From: Phorcus lineatus
Taxonomy: Eukaryota > Mollusca > Gastropoda > Trochida > Trochidae
DNA length: 64,000 nt
Direction: 5' to 3'
Assembly: GCA_921293015.1 (NCBI GenBank)
Contig: OV121081.1
Location: forward strand, 49,873,877-49,937,876
Below, piece by piece: positions 13,401 through 24,681 of this stretch. A model generated the notes under the pieces. That model saw only the letters and a list, made by a program, of their open reading frames with translations, was not told where the DNA came from and searched no databases. The number at the start of each line of letters is the position of its first letter. The first letter of the stretch is position 1. The position numbers and the translations under genes are program-made.

Positions 13401-13560
13401 GAATTGTATACTTAAAATGTATGTACATATACAGAGTTATAACTTGAGAAAGACTAAGTAGTGAATTGTATATTTTATAATGTATGTACATATACAGAGT
13501 TATAACTTGAGTAAAGACTAAGAAGTGAATTGTATATTTTATAATGTATGAACATGTATA
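10458..13560. repeat. Satellite array of 63-bp units, about 49 copies
   Basis: Each unit carries gaattgtatattttataatg, then tatgaacatgtatagag, then ttataacttgagaaagacta; a 62-bp variant has gtatacttaaaatg instead. Between about 11091 and 12032 the variant recurs at 314-bp spacing (11091, 11405, 11719, 12032), i.e. a five-unit higher-order repeat. The array begins raggedly at 10458 and ends abruptly at about 13560. Because 63 is a multiple of 3, antisense frames stay open over many units, which explains the many short antisense ORFs here; I do not treat them as genes. Confidence 0.95.
12181..13558. repeat. Recent 689-bp (11-unit) duplication within the satellite
   Basis: The variant unit cagaattttaacttaaaaa begins at 12181 and again at 12870, and the intervening order of variant units is the same in both copies, including a unit with agagtaataac and a shortened gacagaagtg unit. 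Differences between the copies are few, so this is the youngest event in the array. Confidence 0.9.
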
Positions 13561-16544
13561 CATGTACACACTGGAAGAATGTTACAGTGGGTGTAAAAGA
13601 AGCAGCTGGATGTATGTCATATTGAAGAGCTTCTATACAGTTTAGATTAAAGTTCACTAAAAGTTTTAGTTATATATATAACTGTGTTATTTACCAGATG
13701 ATGTTAAAACCTTTAAAGCAACGTTCATGTACATAATCTGCATCTTTATCTCTGTATAATGAATTTTATATGTGTCCAATATCTGTATGGAGATAATGTG
13801 GAATATGTTAAAGGAGAAATTGTTTACTGTTCTTAAGGTTTTTTTTAACTTTTTTTGTTTTTCTGTGTAAAGCAAATTCATTCTTGTGAGAGATATTCAG
13901 AGAGATTAATAGTTGAACTTCTTTATGTGTAAAATGTTTGTACCATATTTAAATCAATATTGCATCTTATGCATTATGTGAGGCTTATTTCATGCTAAAA
14001 AGAAATGCTATGATACATATTTAATATGCTTCTAAAATAAAATTTAAAAAATAAAAAATATGTACAGTTTGGTCTACTCTCAAATATTCCAAATGAACAT
14101 AATATTTTTTGTCTTTATTGTTTCATCATATTTCATATCATGCAAATTTTCATGTTGGAGAGGTTCTAGAAAAGCGAGTGTGTTTACTTTTAGAAAATTT
14201 AAAATTAAAACATCAATAAATGAATAAATCATCAGAAACTAGATTTACCATAAAATGTGTAAATATTTTATACAACATATTTAATATTTTTTCAATTTTG
14301 AAAACTCTCATAGAAACCAACATAAATTGTAGGTGTTAACTGTTGTTATACACAACTTATTTTCTCAAGTTGCATAAAAACAAGAACATTGTATTGTTTA
14401 GATTAAGTGATTTGAGACTGACAGGCTATGTTGAAATTGTATATATTTTGAAATACATTTTACTGCAGATTTGTAATAATGATAATAATAATAATAATGA
14501 TAATAATGATAATGCGTATTTGTAAATGCGGGCGCTACAGAAGTAAGACATATAAAATATAGGAATAAGACAACTTGTGATCATTTCTTGTGTAAACTGC
14601 TTCGATGGTGTTCATATGTTAGCGTACAAGTGATTATTATGTATGACTAAAATGTAAATGTTTGTTATAGGTTTTGTTTATATTAGGAGCAAAATGTTTA
14701 TCAATTGACATTTGTTATTTGAAATTTAATTGTTTATGTTGATATGTGTGTGCTTTATTTTTTGCTGAAAAAAAGGTTTTAAGCACATTGTTCATATTCT
14801 GTGAGAAATTATAAAAGATACAAAACTTATTTCTTGTAGTCATGATTTTCAACCTTAGTAAGCTTATGATATTAATCTATTTCTCTGTCATATTCAAGTT
14901 CAAGTTGCTTTGGTTTTTCCCCACAGCAAAATATTGGATTTACTGGAATTTTTATTGTTCATTGTTGAAAGAGACCTTTTGAAATGTTTTGATGAAATTA
15001 AAAGATCAATTCATCAAAATGTATTAGTAATAATCAAACTTTCATTATGAACATAATTTCAATGAGGAAAATCCCCAGAAACATGAATATTTTTTAGCAT
15101 TTTATACCATAAACTTCTCAAAGTTAAATTCTTAAAAGCATAATAATAATTCAGATACTTCTTGTTCATTTTGTAAATCACAACTTGAGGATGATTCAAT
15201 GTCATTCTAGTTTTCCCACCATATTATGATTTGGCTAGTAGAAATCTCCCAATGGACAGTGGTCGATTACGATAATTTATTTGTTTATTCTTAAACAAGG
15301 TGTTTAATCTGAGAAACGGTATGATTGCATGAAATCATGCAGAATTTAAGAGAATCTTGTCATTGGCACAGCAATTGTTTGTTGGTTTTAAAAAAAACAT
15401 TTTGTACCATTGGCCTCATGGACATTTAAATGTGAAAAATGAACTTTTCAAAGTTAAATGTTGTCCACCAGAAATTTTTGCCTATTTCAAATATTTGTCA
15501 AATAGGTGACAGAATTTGGATTCACCCTCTTTTTTTTGTAAGTTAGTATAAAAAAGGAAAACCATGAGAATGTGCATTCCCCTAAAGTGAACCCTCATTT
15601 TCAATAGGTAACATCCACCCACCCTTTAAAAATTTCTGGATCCGTCACTTCTAACAGCCCTACAAATTTGTTTCTTTTGGTATATTTTGTGTATTTCTTT
15701 ATAATGAGTGCTTACCAGATAGTTCTATAGCGCTTTTACTTTATTCATTTTAATGCTTATAAGCCTTAATGCATGCTTTTTAAAGGTGAATTTAGGTGGA
15801 GTGTTGTTTTTCTTATCTTTAGTTTTAAAGTTATTAGTTTTTTGTTTTTTTATCTTTTATGAATTGTTGATGCATATGATAAACATTTGATTCTATAATA
15901 ACGTTCTTTAGGTGTCCTAGCTTTGATAGATTGTCAGCTTAAGGACTTACAAGTTCAAAAGATCAAAGTTGTTATTTTTTCAAAGTTCAACATAAATATT
16001 GATTTGTACTCTAATTGCCTATTTGTAAACATTTTTATTATAAACTTTTCTTGCTGTCCATTTTTAATTTTACAAGTCCGTTTTATTATATTTATGTTTT
16101 TCTATTAATTTGTTTCATCTTATCACTTCCTTTAGCAAGGTTTGATTTTTTTATCTATTAACATCTTGTATTAAAAAAGAAAAGAAACACTTTATTTTCC
16201 ATGAAACTGATTTTTTTATTTTTAAACAATGAGATATATAAATACTTGGTGACAAGAATAAGAAATGTTATTGTATTTCATATTGACAATTTGGTGTTTT
16301 CAAGTGTTTAATGGTTAAAGGAATATTTTTAAAGTTATTTAAAAGGGTACTGAGAACTTATGTGAGTATTTCTTTACTTTTTGAATATAATTGATTGTAT
16401 TTTGATAAAAATAGAGAATCTTCAAAGTAAAGTTTTGAATTGTAATAAATGATTAAAGTGACATAGTATCTTTCATAATTTTTTATATGGCTAAAGTAAG
16501 ATGAAAATTAACATATGACCTGAGTTAATTTCAAATCTCCTCAC
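13561..16544. other. AT-rich intergenic sequence; trinucleotide microsatellite
   Basis: No gene is seen. A (AAT/GAT)n microsatellite lies at about 14476-14515. Poly-T tracts and short open frames occur, with no domain or splice pattern. Around 15530-15660 the sequence looks like an old interspersed-repeat scrap but cannot be assigned. Confidence 0.5.
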
Positions 16545-16548
16545 TTAA

Positions 16549-16970
16549 AGGGACCATTCGAGCGGGGTATTTTTTGTGGAAACGAAATTCAGGAGGACTT
16601 TCCTGTTAACAAACATATATGATTTTTACATGATTCTTTTCACACTAAATTTCAAATATGTACATGAGGTAAACATTTCTGTTGTTCAAGATTTAACAAT
16701 TTGACAAAGAATCTAGTGTATCGATCAAAATAGAAAAACTTCATGAAATGAAGCCAATCATCGGAGCTACGAATGTGGAATGCATTACTACGAAAAAACA
16801 TTGTCGTAACTAACAACTTTTTTTATGAATCATTTCTAAATATGCCCCTCTTCTATCAATATATTAGTTATTTCTTAATTTTGTCAATGAATTAGCATAA
16901 TACAGCACATTTGATTTCTCGCAATGCTAACATTTCAAGATGGCGAATGAAAGCCGCTCGAATGGTGCCT
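16549..16970. mobile_element. 422-bp MITE with 17-bp inverted ends and TTAA duplication
   Basis: TTAA at 16545-16548 is followed by AGGGACCATTCGAGCGG; the far end is its near-perfect inverse CCGCTCGAATGGTGCCT, followed by TTAA at 16971-16974. TTAA duplications are typical of piggyBac-type (and Kolobok) elements. There is no coding capacity. The interior (gtggaaacgaaattca; gaagccaatcatcggagctac) is shared with the copies at about 18356, 22495, 23275 and 23655. Confidence 0.85.
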
Positions 16971-16974
16971 TTAA

Positions 16975-18351
16975 CTTGTAAGATGGCCATATAAATTCAG
17001 TAAATACTAACCCAAAATTACATTTAAGTAGTGCGCCCTACTTAAATCTTCTTCTTCTGTTTGTTTGATTGAAAATGGAAACTAAATATGTATACAAAAA
17101 GCGGCATTATAACCTTATGACATAAGAGTGACGTCTTCATGACCTGCGAGATAAGCCCAACACATACGTGGTTAGCAGTTTAGCAAATTATGATCGCGGT
17201 GCAATCACGAAATGTCTTTATTTGGCGGGTTCTTCTCGGTAAGTATATGTTTTCTTAGAGTTTCATTTCTTTTTCCGAGGAAAGACGATAAAGAAATGCA
17301 AAATAAATGTACACATAGTCTTCACATCGTACTCACACGATTGGCGGAGTGGAAGTGTCCCTCATAAGTTCATAATTTAAGTCGTCTGAAAAAGACGCTG
17401 TCTATGTGGTTGGAGTCACATGTGTCAAACTGATAGTGTAATAGTGTAACCTTGTAGTGAATAGTGAATTACCGAATGTATCATTTTTAACAAATTCAAG
17501 AAATAATCGCGATTTAAAAATAATTGACAATGAGTGCGCCAAGTATAGTCAAACACAATTTTGGAAACTTATCTCAGATGACAGAGGAAAACTAAGGTCA
17601 AAGTATTGTGTTTATGGGTTGAATATGGATTGTAATATTTTGCTCATATGCACCGTAACACAGTCAAAACAAACAAACAAAATAGATAAATAATACACTT
17701 CTGTGTACCTTGTACATAAATGTGAGACGATAATACATCTATCAGACGTTTGGATCTCTTATTTGTCAGATTTACGTGTCATTTGATTCAAAAGTCAAAT
17801 CAAGATAAACTAGAACGGAAGACAGTCGTTACATACATCAAAGATGCATAGATGCATAATATTTAGTCCAAGTGGGTGCATTAGACAGACAACATTTAAA
17901 TTACTTTCACATGTATAAATATATATCTTATTATAATTCTACCCAGAACTGTCTGGACAACCATAAAGCAAGAAGCATCCTACCCTCTCCTCTGGTTCAT
18001 GACTGAAATTAAGTATTCTAATTTTTAGAAAGATTTCTTTGAAACACCCGCTAAAATAAATTTAAAACATATTAACATTTCGTATCAGTTGTCAATATAA
18101 TTCATAAACGCATACTTATTACATAAACGGTATCTTTATGCGATCTAAATAGGGCTCCTGTTAGAGGTCGGGTGTCTATAAAAACATAGGACAAAATTAA
18201 GCACCCATTGTCTTCAAAACATAAATATGATACTTTGGGATTGTTACGATAATTTGACTGAATGCATCACTCTTGACATGAAAAGGGTAGATTTTGTGAT
18301 TAATTTCTTCAAAGAAAGGTTATTCATATCGAAATTTAAAGAAATTATGAC
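16975..18351. other. Intergenic sequence, nothing recognised
   Basis: Mixed AT-rich DNA. An open frame at 17457-17693 has no recognisable domain, and no splice or promoter pattern supports it. Confidence 0.4.
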
Positions 18352-18355
18352 TTAA

Positions 18356-18765
18356 AAAGACAGTTTTATCGGGGTATGTTTCGTAGAACGAAATTCAAGG
18401 GGACATTCCCGTTTATACAAGTATGTTATTAGGACATGATTATAACATAACCAAATTGAAACTTCTTACTGAGGGTAAGATATTAGTTGAATTAGATTTT
18501 ACAACTAGATAAATGAGAGCGCACACTCGGTACAATAAAATGAGAATGAGAAGTGAAGCCATTCGTCAGTGCCACGAGCGTGAAAAGCCTTGCTAGGGCA
18601 TTAAATACATTGTTGATTAGTCGCATCTTACATAATTTGTAAATGGGTGGATATTCTATCATTACCTATAGTTTATGTTGATAATGTTAGTATGAATTTA
18701 AAAAAAGTACGGCGCCTTTTCCCCTCAAAATAACATGGTTGACCGTAGCAGATAGGCCAGCCTCT
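18356..18765. mobile_element. Diverged relative of the TTAA MITE
   Basis: It shares the family core: cggggtatgtttcg, aacgaaattcaaggggac, the run gagaagtgaagccattcgtc and gtgaaaagccttgct. TTAA stands at both edges (18352-18355 and 18766-18769) with weakly matching inverted ends. Similarity to the 22495 copy continues past the right edge to about 19110 (ccactgtccggttttcgatc), so the real unit may be longer, about 750 bp. Confidence 0.65.
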
Positions 18766-18769
18766 TTAA

Positions 18770-20103
18770 AGAGCCAGTCAGTGATTTTCATAACATATTA
18801 TTTGCCTTTGATACGAACCTAAATGTCATATGTTATGATAAAAATTCAAAACAATTTAACTTTTCCTCTCGAAAAGACAAATATATGTCAAATACTGTTT
18901 TTCCATGAAAATCTAAAAACAGCCTTAAAATACACAGAGGCGTAGGTAACACGTTCAGTTTACATGGATACTAGTTATATAACCTATCAAACACTATCAC
19001 ATCAAAACTGACTTCCTGGCGGCTTAAGATCAGTCTCCAAAATTACATTTGACTGTTTGACGCGCGCCACTGTCCGGTTTTCGATCATGATTGCGACTTT
19101 CTACCACCGTATTGTCACTGTAGAAAACAAAAAAGCTTAAAAATAATTCTTTTTGGTAACAGTCGATACCTCGCGATCAAATTACACCATTGATTAAGTT
19201 TGGCATATGTGACTCCATCAACACACGGAGTCGCTCTTTAAGTTGTAATGGTACAGCATTTTTACCATCAATAACTATTGCCCTTTTGCCAAAACTACGT
19301 GGTACACTTTAGGTTTCTGATATCAAAAATAATGTTTGAGCAACCATTTTAACTTTTAGCCATCAAAACACATTTTACCTTGCAAAATGAAGAAGTAACT
19401 GGTGACTGAAATGTTATTCATTTTTCCAACAATCATTGACAATTTTATCAAAGGCCATCATCGTAAGAATTTGGAATCATTTAGGGTTCTTTTGAGTTCA
19501 ACCCGTTAGTTAAATGCTTCTTTTTGCTTTAGAGGGCTCTAATCACTTTCCTTTCTCAGTATAATGTAACATGTTTTTGTCACAAGAAAACCACCCAAAA
19601 AACTACCAAAATTTGATAAATGCAAATATGAAATAGAAGCAAATCGTAATCTGAATTAAATTTTCTTTTCTAAACGGTTATAGTATAATTCTATCATATC
19701 ATATGATTACAATTTACTGAAACATTGTTTTTATTCTTATCAATCCAATATTTCTTGTAGAAAACGTGGAGTTGTTAATCTTTTTATCCATTGACAAGGT
19801 TAGGTACCTTTACCCTCCGGCTGCTATTTGAGACCCGGCCCAATTAGAGGAAGTACGGTACTTCTCGGCTATCGGTAGTTCCGGTTAAGCAGCAAGTTGA
19901 GCCATGGTAGCGATAAGTGGTGATCGAAATCATACCAAGGTTATAACATCGAGGATACCACTTAGTAGATCTGGAAGAAGATAGACATTATAACAACAAA
20001 CAAATCATAGCTCAAACAACTGTCTTAACATTGTACCGAACAGACGGCATGTAACTATAAGGAAATCAGCCTGAATGTGATATCAGCCTGCAGTGATAAT
20101 TAT
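18770..20103. other. Intergenic sequence with repeat scraps
   Basis: About 18950-19110 matches about 23050-23170 (caaaattacrtttga; cactgtccggttttcgatcat), so it is part of a repeated unit. The rest holds no recognised gene. Bases 19800-19930 are locally GC-richer without a clear feature. Confidence 0.45.
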
Positions 20104-20252
20104 AGGATATCAAACGAGCTTCCCCTTTCATATCAAGTTTATGTCCCAAGTGAAATAATTTTGCTTTGTCACGAGCCTTGACGAGTGACAAAACAAAATT
20201 ATTTCACGAGGGGCATAAACTTGATATGAAAGGGGAACGAGTTTTGTATCCT
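20104..20252. repeat. 149-bp foldback palindrome
   Basis: The left arm (aggatatcaaacgagcttcc onward) and the right arm (ending ggaacgagttttgtatcct) are inverse complements over about 65-70 bp each, with a loop around 20170-20185 (cgagccttgacgag). Key arm words are cccctttcatatcaagtt and its inverse aacttgatatgaaagggg. It resembles a foldback MITE end or a solo hairpin; no coding. Confidence 0.85.
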
Positions 20253-20344
20253 ATTTAGGAAATTGTTATGAAACCCCTTTACGAAGTCCCACGTGGGTAA
20301 TAATAACACTTTTCTCTCACCTCTTAATAATAATAATACTTTAT

Positions 20345-20965
20345 AAGGCGCATGTCGTTTACAGAATTACTTATGGTAAAACAACGATTATTAGATCAGG
20401 CATCACAGAATATTTTTAGTGATTTAACTACTTCTTCAAAATGTGTCATTTATAGAAATATCATTGATAGCTGTACACTGCAATATTATCTTTGTAAATC
20501 AGTCCCCTACTTATATAGAAAGTATTTAGCGAAATTTCGACTAACACAATCTTGCAATTGAAACTGGCAGATACTACATAGTAAACACTAATGAAAGAAA
20601 ATGTACATTTTGTAAAGATACTGTTGAAAATGAATTCCATTTCATATTATTATGTCTATGTTATATTGGTTTTAGACAAGTTTATATTAACCTTATTATT
20701 ATCGACGTCCTTCCGTATAGAAGCTTATCCAATTATTAAGTGTTAAAAATGTTAAAGAACTCTGTAACCTAGGAAAATATTTGTATAATGATAGTTTTTT
20801 AAGGAATGAATTGATTGTTTGCGATTAGTGATTTTCTGTGCATTCTCCCCAACATAACCTATCATCATCATTGTTTAGTCACCTGTAACAATCCCCGTCT
20901 TCATTATGTACTGATTATCTGTAAATATAAAAGTAATGAAGAATCTGAATCTGATGTATCCATGT
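20345..20965 (+). mobile_element. LINE 3' fragment (C-terminal domain of a non-LTR retrotransposon)
   Basis: One frame (20352-20561) runs into an overlapping one (20560-20736) that reads ETGRYYIVNTNERKCTFC, then VENEFHFILLCLCY. This Cys-x2-Cys...His...Cys pattern is the known C-terminal knuckle of many invertebrate LINE ORF2 proteins. It is followed by VKELCNLGKYLYN and a 3' tail ending in a gaatctgaatctga repeat. The frame shift at about 20560 and missing 5' part show a 5'-truncated dead copy, as LINEs usually are. Clade not determined. Confidence 0.7.
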
Positions 20966-22093
20966 CCACAGACATGAACAAAGCGCACAAAGCGCACTAA
21001 GAAAAAGCAAAAGAAGTCAATGAGTATAGGCAAGTCTAAAGAGATGAGTCTTAAGCTGTGATCGATTTAAAAGTAGCAAGATTGTCACATTGCCGAAGAT
21101 GCTTTGTTACAGAATGCCACGCTGTTGCAGCAGCATAGGAGAATGATCTCCGGCCATATAGAGATGTTCGGACCTTTGGCACCACCAGGAACTTCTTATA
21201 ATATAACATATAATAGATTTAGTTGGCCAACGGAGTGGTGAACCTCTGGCGCCATCTGTGCCAGAAACTCTCTAGGGTCTCCTAGCACCCCATGGTAATT
21301 AGTGTAACGTATACTCAAACTTGCAGACATTGTCAGTTGTTGAATGCAAATGAATCAAACATCCGCACAAGTACCCTGCTTTAAAGCTGTAACATCATCC
21401 CAAACGTTGGCGGCCCATCACGTCATGAGTCGAACCTCTGTTGAATCTGTTACTTACTGTATTACATGTTTACCTTCTACCTGCGTTGAAAAACTTTCTT
21501 TTGACCATTCTGTACTTCTGCAGTCCTTGTAAGCATCATTGTTTAGGCAATATCTAAACATCAAACAAAGTATCTTCCACTGTTAAAATGAATTTGTGAT
21601 TTATCACGAGTTTCCGATTCAACGTTCATAGTTTATCTTATAAACTCTTTTCATAAGATTTTGGATTACATGTTTCATTCAATTTTTCATTCAATTTTCA
21701 TGAACGCAAACTAATGCAAGTGTCTTCGTTTTCCACTAATGCACATTTATATATTCATAATTATGTTTAAGGCGCTCACTAACTAAATTAAATAGGTTTG
21801 TACAAATATGCAACCAACATTAATTAACAAACAGAATAACAATATTTAGATGAAGTGTCTCATTACACGACAAGGTCACTTCACAGAGTTGTGTTAGGTG
21901 CGATGTAGAACTTAACAACAGACCATACCTATTGAAATCAGATTCGTTATCAAGTCAATTAATCCACTAACTTCAAGTTCAATTGATCTTCCTCTGAAAC
22001 ATATAAAGTAATGAATCAGCACTTCCCAATAACGTTATATATTGTGTTTTGGATGATTCATTATTGGCAGTTTTAACCTCATCCTTTCTAATG
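20966..22093. other. Intergenic sequence, nothing recognised
   Basis: Contains a GC-richer block at about 21060-21330 that looks like an old repeat scrap and an open frame at 21344-21532 with no domain. No RNA gene is seen. Confidence 0.4.
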
Positions 22094-22104
22094 AGTTCTT
22101 TTGT

Positions 22105-22425
22105 GAGGTGAGGTGAGGTGAGTTGGGGTTTAAAGCCGATATCAAGATTATTTCACTTATATCGCGGATGTTAGTATAATTGCAGGGAGAAAGCCCGCAA
22201 CACTATTGTGGCTATGCATTGCGGTGAAACCTGCGAGCATCGGCTGGAACTAGCGAACCATGGGTGGTACTGCGCTGGATTTCAGTGTAGCATTGCACCC
22301 AAACCTGACTGCGTGTAGAACAGTTCTATGCTGCAGACAAATTTGCCGAGCCCCTGGCGGGATTCGAACCAGGGGCTTCCTGATCCGAAGACGAACGCGC
22401 TAACCACTGCGCTATCCCGCCTCCT
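22105..22425 (-). mobile_element. tRNA-derived SINE with 11-bp target-site duplication
   Basis: Read on the minus strand, the head carries a Pol III A box (TAGCGCAGTGG, bases 22404-22414) and B box (GGTTCGAATCC, 22360-22370) in a tRNA-like fold region. A body of about 230 bp follows and a (CTCAC)n tail closes it. The direct repeat AGTTCTTTTGT at 22094-22104 and 22426-22436 marks the insertion. It resembles a tRNA gene only in its head; the body and tail show it is a SINE. Family name not assigned. Confidence 0.85.
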
Positions 22426-22494
22426 AGTTCTTTTGTAAACCAGTGATTATGAAATTGCTATTTCGAACCATGATGTTAATTAAATAACAATACT

Positions 22495-22865
22495 TTTTAT
22501 TCCAATCCGGATATTTGTTTGTGGAAACGAAATTCAAGGGGAATTTCCTGTTTATTCATATTTATTACGAGTATGTGATTTTAACACAACAAGGTTGAAA
22601 CATGTTACTGAGGGTTTATGGTTTATTTAGATTTTGCAATTTGATGAAGAAGAGTACACACTCGGTAAAAAACACACAATGAGAAACGAAGCCATTCATT
22701 GGCGCTACGAGTGTGAAAAGCCTTGCTATGGCATTACAGGGCATCGTTGATTGGTGTTCATATAGTTTAACTATATGATATTAACAAATAAGAATAAGTA
22801 CAGCGCATTTTGTCTCGTTATTCCCCGAAAAAATCCTTGCGGACCGATTGCCGATAGGACTGACA
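22495..22865. mobile_element. Third copy of the short TTAA-type repeat family
   Basis: Shares tttgtggaaacgaaattcaa, gggaatttcctgttta, the core gaaacgaagccattcattgg and gtgaaaagccttgct with the 18356 copy. Similarity continues in patches to about 23175. The inverted ends are not crisp here. No coding. Confidence 0.65.
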
Positions 22866-23274
22866 CAGAACATGTTACATGAACTTGTTGTGGCCATTAT
22901 AAGAGCCAAAACACCATCTACCCTGAATTAAGTTCAAATATCCTCCCTAAACATGCATTTTTATCTCTAGATTAACAAAAATAGGACATTTTAATGTTTT
23001 CTATGATAGTACAAAGATAGCCATAAATATGTTTATAAGTCGTCATTGGGCGTCCACTTAATATGAATATCAGTGACCTACCTAGAGGTAACAACAAACA
23101 TGTGTCTTTGTGCCTGCAAAATTACGTTTGAGTCCTTGGCACGCGTCACTGTCCGGTTTTCGATCATAAATTACAACTTAAACCTGTTTTTTTGTCTCTT
23201 TGCTGAACTGATATGCTCTAAGTTTGTAATTTTCAGAAACAACCAATGCTATTCGGTAAATTAACATAATAAAA

Positions 23275-23600
23275 GTGCCTGTCCTGTCGTAGTCCGGTCC
23301 GCCATCTTTGGAATAACATAAAGAAAGTGCTGTACTTTTACTAATTACTTATCCCAAAATTACAAATGGTTTATGATAAGACTGATCAACAAGGTCTTTG
23401 ATACTCGTAGTGCCGATAGATGGATTCAATTCTCATTGTTTTGACCGGTTCTTTACCTTATTGTCATATCTAAATCAACAAAAATGTTACCTTCAGTAAC
23501 GTTTCAACTGAGTTGAGTTATAATCGTGTGCTTCTAACATTATATGCATAAACTGGAGTACCCCCTCCACAAAAAATACCCTGATTGGACTGAACTTTTA
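23275..23600 (-). mobile_element. Inverted copy of the same short repeat family
   Basis: Reverse complement of the family: starts (minus strand) near 23600 with agtccaatcagggtattttt and ends near 23280 with aagatggcggaccggacta. The ends are weak inverted repeats of each other (agtccRRtc). A further partial copy in the same orientation lies at about 23655-23765 (caccgacgaatggcttcac). Confidence 0.6.
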
Positions 23601-23765
23601 ATAAAGGTTGACGAAATTAATGTTTCTCCAATAACATGTCATACTCTGTCACGGTGTGACCCTGCACCGACGAATGGCTTCACTTCTCATTGTTTTATTT
23701 AAACCCAGTTTCTCAAGTTATCAAATCTAAATCAATCATGACTGGATGATATCGATTCAAGAATA

Positions 23766-24673
23766 ACACAATGTAAATGTTAAGTCGTTGGTATTCAAGG
23801 GCAACGGTAAGTTCGTAAATCAATAAAACTGCATTGGGAGTCACGTGGTTTCAGCTGAACAGGTATGCGGCCTTATCAGTTGCAACGCCGGTTTTGTCTG
23901 AACATTAACATATAGTAGCACGTAGACCGACACATCAAAACTGTGAACATTTACCGTGATCAACTTCTAATTCTTCTAATTGTGTCAACTCGCCGAGAGA
24001 GCATGAAACGACAAGGTATCCCCTATTCTTCTAGTAATATATTAGACTATTGGTCTAACCTCTGCTTTTGGTCGACCTCTATATATGTCTTCACAACTAT
24101 CCTCTTGGCGGATGATAATACATACAATTTTAAATTGTACTTGAAACATAACTACGCTTTAAATGTTTTACATTTTTAAAAAATGAAGGCAATATTTCAT
24201 TTTATCGAAGTCTATCTATAATTGGATATCTGGTTCCTATATTTATCAAATCCAGTTTCACAATTCGATAAACTTTTATTTGAACATACTCATAATGTGA
24301 AGGAAAAGGTAATAAGTTATTATTTATATTGTAATAGTTTGTATTAGGCAAGTTTGTTCAACCGTGCAGCGTTTGTTTTACTTTCGGTTTCGATTCGACC
24401 GACTGCGCATCACTTCCGTTTCCACGAAGTACCCGGTAGTCGTCATTGTCTATGCTTTATTCGTTAAGCGGACATGTGACCGGTGTACCGGGTCTACAAC
24501 AACCTCAGGTTGAATCAAGTGTATTGGCTTACATACAGGGAGCAGTTAGCATATCTCAGTAGCTTCACAATACATAGCATTTATATGATACAAAATTTAA
24601 TATTTTTCACACATTTCGAAACATGAAAAAATGTCACTTTTCAATTAATGCATATTTATAAATCATGTACGAG
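23766..24673. other. Intergenic sequence; GC-richer block
   Basis: About 24350-24550 is richer in CpG and C+G than its surroundings. No gene, splice pattern or repeat end is recognised. The open frame at 23943-24179 has no domain. Confidence 0.35.
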
Positions 24674-24681
24674 GGTAGTAG

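Noticed and set aside
10458-13560. CRISPR-like appearance of a regular repeat
   Set aside because: There are no unique spacers; units are contiguous and the genome is eukaryotic.
10824-13657. Many antisense open frames with a 21-residue repeat (IHYKIYNSLLSLSQVITLYM)
   Set aside because: They follow from a 63-bp satellite unit that happens to lack stops in one antisense frame; no start context, splice signals or non-repeat sequence supports a gene.
22351-22425. tRNA gene on the minus strand
   Set aside because: A and B boxes are present, but the sequence continues as a SINE body with tail and target-site duplication, and the cloverleaf is not complete.
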